A stretch of DNA of 64,000 bases from Gymnogyps californianus (lineage: Eukaryota; Chordata; Aves; Accipitriformes; Cathartidae), in the NCBI RefSeq assembly GCF_018139145.2, contig NC_059483.1, forward strand, positions 1,861,001 through 1,925,000, given 5' to 3'. Shown in pieces: positions 59,501-64,000 of this stretch (the first letter of the stretch is position 1; each line of letters opens with the position of its first letter). A program made the position numbers and the translations under genes. Below the pieces are notes generated by a model, which saw nothing but the letters and a program-made list of their open reading frames with translations, ran no database searches and was not told where the DNA came from.

Positions 59501-61105
59501 CAAAGGCAAATAAGAGCAAAATCTGGCTCCAAAATTGCCAACAGTTCTTTGAATACTAATTTAGGCTTTTAAAATATCCAAGTATATACAAAAGCACAGC
59601 TCAGATTCGAAAAACAAACAGAATTGGCTTTAAAATGTCTGCACTCTCTTTTCTAGACCTCCACCAGGCAGACCACAGGTCCTCCATATGGCCAGCGCTC
59701 CATCGCTAGAGGAATAACTCCATTTTACAAGTGCTGGTGCTGGGACTCACACTTAGCTGTGCGCTCTTGCACATCTTGCGGCATGGAGCATGGGTCCTTG
59801 ATCCAGACGCTGCTCAGACGTTAACAGAGTCTCCCTGGGATGCGGTACCTGGCTTCAGGAGAAGTTTGGCAATTTAGTTTTTTGCCACATCATGGGGCAG
59901 GCTTTTTGGAGTTTTTACAGGATGACTAACACAGCTGAAATATTCTATGACATATTTTCAGAGTTGGAGTCACCAAATGGGAAAGCCAATGACCAGCACG
60001 CTGAAGCAGTGCAGACAGTATGATCGGCACGTACGTCTGCCAGCTTCAACTAATTGTGCCGTGTTGGTTTGGCAACGCTGCCTGCTGCAGTGAGAGCAAG
60101 TCGTTACAGCTGTAGTTAGGTGTCAGACCAAAACGACACCAGAATTCCTACAGCACGGCATAAACCATTTAATATTGACTGTTGTAGGATAATTTTCCTT
60201 AGGGATAGAATAGGAGTATACACTCTGAGCACCATTAAATGTGCCCTCTGAGCACCCGCTAGTACGTAACGCTCTATGGAAGGCAGGATGTAAATAGTTG
60301 AAACAGATACAGGAAAGCTGCAAGCGGTGTGACCATTTTGACTGGTGTAACGGATGGCATCTCAAACAGGCTCAGAGTTGTTTGGTCACTCATTTATTGA
60401 AAGCAATCTTACTCCTGGAGACCTAGTCAATCCCACAATTTGTTTTACAGCAGGCATATAATTTTTGCGTTCCGTGTGTGGCACACAGAAGCCAACGAGA
60501 CCTTCTTGTTGACAAGCCACAGAACTTAGGATCACGGTAAAATATTTTCCTTAGCCAAAATATATACAGTGCCATTCACAGCAAAATGGTTTAAAATTCT
60601 AACAGAAATTTGATGGGCAAGCCTCATTTTTCAGAGACGACTGTTTCAAAGGAGAAGTTTGTTTTATAGACTTCTAGGTTTTTTTATTACGTACAGGTCT
60701 TATGCCTTAGCTCTTTATCAGCAGTTATTTTAATTAAGCTTCCCAAAACCTCATTTCAGGATTTTCATTTGATTCAGTTCTTTCACTGAAACAGTGCCAG
60801 CTCATGCTTCTAAAAAATTTATGAGCACCTCTTTGAGATTTGTACACTAGGCATAAGCTGTGCAGCTACCTTAGGAATGTTCAGTCTTAACACAAATACT
60901 TAAAAAAATTAATTAGCTTATTACTGCAACTAAAATTTCCAGGAATTTTATTATACAGGATAGTAACCTGCATGGCAATTAAGCAGCAATTAATTCCGTT
61001 AAAATATATTCACTTGAGCATGGGATGACTACTTATTTTGCATTTTAAACAAAGAACAATGTTTTGAAATAGAGCAAGGCAGCTTCAGCAAACCCTCTCA
61101 AATAG
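56590..61105. other. AT-rich DNA, no gene seen
   Basis: About 4.5 kb without supportable exons or RNA genes. A 12-base T run lies at 57937-57948. 'actccattttacaagtgctgg' near 59719 could be another MIR trace but is too short. Confidence 0.5.
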
Positions 61106-61114
61106 CTCCTGTGA

Positions 61115-61175
61115 CACCAGGCCCAGTTCCTCAATACTGGTGTTAATGGGCATGCGGCCGGTTCCCTTTACTCTT
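61115..61175 (+). repeat. ancient amniote repeat relic
   Basis: 'caggcccagttcctcaatac' followed by 'tggtgttaatgggcatgcgg' matches the motif 'ggcccagatcctcagctggtgtaaatnggcatagctccattgac' well in order and spacing. It is the plus-orientation form of the same old motif group seen at 39 kb. Confidence 0.45.
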
Positions 61176-61179
61176 GGTA

Positions 61180-62600
61180 AAAAATCAATCTAACCGATTG
61201 TAGTGCAGTGATGCTCAGGGACATCAGTCTTGGATAGCAGTCGTCATGTGCAGTGTGCTGTACAAATAAAATATAACCCCTGCATCACTGATTTTGCAAT
61301 CTAAATTACAGGATTTATGTTTTTAGACAGACTTTCATAGATGGAATTAACCTTCTATATCTTATTTTGTGTGAGTGGTTTTGCATGTTATTATTGTTTA
61401 TGAATGAAAAACCATTGACTTTAACATTAAGATAAATTTTAGCGGACCATTTGAAAGCTCTGAAAAGCATTGCACGATGTACATAAAACAAATCTGTCAT
61501 ATATCTTACTATTACAGCTCTCCTCTCCCTACTTATTTTGCATTTAATTTTCTTCAGTGAATCAAATGGGGCCAGAATACTCAGTCTCTGGGAGGAAGCA
61601 AATGTCCTTTTTATCAAGTAAAATACATGCTTTTAGATGAGCTTGTTCTCTGTAGAATAGTTTGTCCATAGGCAAATAAAACCACAGGGAAAGGCATGTT
61701 ATCGAATCATTTTCATGGATATGATAGTCTTCCTTTCATATTTTCTACCTATTTCTATTATATCTCAAACTATTTCAAAGTAACTTTAGAAATAAACTGT
61801 GGATTTTTAAAATGATGAGTTAGATACTGACATTTCTATTTAGATTCTGACTTTTATGTCTATTTTATAAACTCCAAGCATTTACACTTCCATGCCCTCA
61901 CCTTGTATCCCTTTGTTAAATAATGTAAAAAAAGATTTTCCAAAGGGTTTAAAAAAAAAATATTTGAGGGAAACAGGAAAAAGGGAAAGGCAGTCTACCA
62001 CATGTGCACACTGTCTTTTTACAAGACATAGCTTACTATGATCAAAATACCATAACCACAGTGGCATCTTCCAGATTGCAAAGAGAACTCTTTACTCTGA
62101 CATATTTGCAATATCACATTATAAAGACTTATAAAATATCTGCATTTATATTGGACATCAGAAAATTGCTGTTGAAAACTAGGGAGAAAAAATGGGATGG
62201 AAGTAATTTTACCTGTGCAAAATTAAGGTGGAATTATAAACCAGATACATTTACTCCACTATTTATAAATGCAGACATACATCTCGGGGGTTTTGTGCAT
62301 AATATAAGGCATGCTTAAAACTTGGCCATCAAATTACAGTGTTTTGCTGCCTTTCTGTGGGGCAGTGTAGGGAATAAAGACACGCTTTGTCTTCATATGA
62401 GCTGTGAAACAGCTCTGTACTTTAATGGCTCTTCGCTATCTGGTCTGAGCAAAGGGGTTAAAGCAACTCTGCTTTTTTAGGTCTAAGTGCATTTTCACTA
62501 CAGCATGTTTGTGATACCCTTCGCTCCCTCTTAGCTTCCCTGGTAAAAGCTCTCCGTTTCCCTCATTACTTCAGAATACGTGACCATTTTATTCTTGTTT
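61180..62600. other. AT-rich DNA, no gene seen
   Basis: 'gtgctgtacaaataaaa' at 61255-61271 may belong to the tail of the old repeat just upstream. The frames of 100-104 codons at 61315 and 62004 are AT-rich and without splice context. Confidence 0.4.
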
Positions 62601-62605
62601 CCCAG

Positions 62606-62786
62606 CCAGGTGTTCTTTTGGCAGGGGCTTCCTAACTATTCTCATGGTATTCTCAGGCTACACTCCTGTTCGAAGTCAAGGGAAGCTTCGAGCCATGAAG
62701 ACCAGGCTTATGAAGTTTTTATCAGCCAACATAAATCCAGTGATGATGCCTGTACTTGCCACGTTTTCAGACCTGTCCGAAAGTGA
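62606..62786 (+). CDS. possible terminal exon, protein unidentified
   Basis: A very good acceptor (accattttattcttgtttcccag) ends at 62605. Taking one base in, the frame is open for 59 codons, then TGA. The peptide starts QVFFWQGLPNYSHGI and is polar and histidine/serine-rich later. The first AATAAA downstream is near 63260. A rival frame from an ATG at 62644 is also open for 82 codons, so the choice of frame is uncertain, and the whole may be chance. Confidence 0.18.
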
Positions 62787-62804
62787 ATTTGAATTTTCCA
62801 AGTC

Positions 62805-62822
62805 TTTTTTTTTTTTTTTTTT
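62805..62822 (+). repeat. poly(T) run of 18
   Basis: Eighteen consecutive T without a flanking retroposon body. Confidence 0.85.
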
Positions 62823-62829
62823 AACATAT

Positions 62830-64000
62830 GCAAATATTCAAGGGTACCGCAACAGTCAACTGCAGCTCTACATTTTGGATGCTTCAAACTAAACTCAGTT
62901 TATGATTGATATCTGAACTTCTGGTGCTTGCTTACGGCCAGCTTTCCATCTCCTCTCTCTTCACATCCCACCCCTCGGTCTCCTGGGCATCCCAAGTGCG
63001 CTTTGAGAAACGAGTCACCGTTACTTGTGCACATTTCACGTCTTTTTGAAGACCCACCGATGTGAATACTAGCACATGCACCGCTGTACACTAGCACCAC
63101 TGCTGTGCTGATATTACACGTTTTTTTAGGTTACTATTATGCCTTTGAATTAAATTGTACAACTTTCAATAGCAATAACAACCACCAACCAGAGCGAAGA
63201 GAATACTTTGTGACAGAAATCAAAAGTGCGCTTGTTGCAAATGTAACACACAGATGGAAAAATAAAACCAAGCATCTCTCCATCCCTTCTTCCCCCTCCC
63301 CTCCAATACAGTAGATTTCATTTTGGCTGTGATATAAAGCCCCGCAGAAGGAGCAGAAGGATTTTCACTGACCTCTGGAGCCTGCGCATCCTCCGGCTCT
63401 GCCGGGTGGGCGGAGGGGAGCTGTAAATTCTCTCTTCAGGCCACTTGGCAGAACTAATCTCTTTTAATCTGCTCTCTTTTATGGCATCTCTTCAGTCTGA
63501 CAAAACTCCGATTTATTGACTGTCAGGAAAGACCAGGAGGCCTATACCTTTCTTTAGTAGTTCACTTTCTTCAGCGGTGTTGAGTGGCAAGGGAGTGAAT
63601 TTAAAGGAAGTCTTTCACTTGCTTAAGCCTAATAGAGTTGCATAGTGATACATCAATAGATAGTATTATTTTAAAGCGAGAACAAATTTACATATTTGAC
63701 AAATTAATGAAAAATTAGGACCTTCTGTTTCCTTCAAGTGATACTCATCTTCCTATAAGCAAATGAGAGCATGGCATGGAAGAGAACAGCTGGAAATACA
63801 TAATTTTCATAGCGAGGTCATCAGGTGTTTGGCCACCAGCACCAGTGAGCCCCATGGCAGACCTGAGGACAGCACTGCCCTGCCTGTATTGCTTCGTTTT
63901 CTATAAAACTTATTAGAATTATTCCTGTGTGACCTAGGTTTAGCACCCTCCCCTATTTTCAGGGTGAAAAAAAGAGACATCATCGCAGGGCTTTGTGACA
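62830..64000. other. no gene seen
   Basis: Average-composition DNA; a short GC-richer piece with few CpG lies at 63375-63425. Nothing supportable otherwise. Confidence 0.45.

Noticed and set aside
1..64000. Search for CRISPR arrays, operons, phage, tRNA/rRNA genes and intact retroviral or LINE proteins
   Set aside because: None found: no regularly spaced repeats with spacers, no tRNA T-arm consensus, no reverse-transcriptase or integrase motifs in any frame.

Overview
This window looks like nuclear DNA from a sauropsid, most probably a bird, from an AT-rich, gene-poor part of the genome (large intron or intergenic). No open frame exceeds about 155 codons, and none of the longest encodes a family I can name. 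There are no bacterial-style operons, no tRNA or rRNA genes, no CRISPR array, and no intact transposon or retrovirus. Mammalian Alu, B1 and young L1 sequences are absent. Young repeats are almost lacking, but several badly decayed relics resemble very old amniote interspersed repeats (MIR-like cores and the L3/CR1-type 'gggccaaatt / ggcccagatcct / gcttacaat' motif group). One possible CR1 tail is present. This sparse repeat content fits an avian genome. The species and locus are not identifiable by eye.

Layout. 1-5.4 kb: AT-rich DNA with two GC-richer stretches (1.4-2.2 and 4.37-4.93 kb) and one 91-codon open frame near 1 kb. 5.4-14.6 kb: old repeat relics, a possible minus-strand terminal exon (7.4 kb), a weak minus-strand exon (12.3 kb), and the best plus-strand candidate, a two-exon model at 13.63-14.15 kb with an AATAAA about 450 bp after the stop. 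14.6-22.6 kb: mostly featureless, with a minus-strand open frame carrying a hydrophobic segment (16.1-16.6 kb), a G-rich tract (19.8 kb) and a 20-bp tandem repeat (20.95 kb). 22.66-24.4 kb: three short CpG-dense patches, the most promoter-like stretch here, with a 44-bp minus-strand exon candidate between two of them. 24.4-31.7 kb: AT-rich sequence with old repeats, segments that read like conserved non-coding DNA, and a CpG-richer open frame at 28.7-29.06 kb. 31.7-44.1 kb: one GC-rich patch, minus-strand exon candidates at 35.2 and 43.6 kb, more old repeats and a 17-bp tandem repeat at 40.54 kb. 44.15-48.2 kb: three GC/CpG-rich islets, the first enclosing an exon candidate with strong splice signals at both ends. 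48.2-64 kb: mostly featureless, with a MIR-like relic (56.5 kb), another old repeat (61.1 kb) and a possible terminal exon (62.6 kb).

How it might fit together. The exon calls rest on splice-site shape, open phase and local composition. In 128 kb of two-strand sequence, several such matches are expected by chance, so each has low to moderate confidence. Three minus-strand candidates (43.6, 35.2 and 12.3 kb) happen to keep one reading frame when joined; the 24.1 kb one does not fit directly behind 35.2 kb. I found no convincing new biological system. The most testable leads are the 13.6-14.15 kb model, the 44.2 kb exon and the 22.7-24.4 kb CpG cluster.
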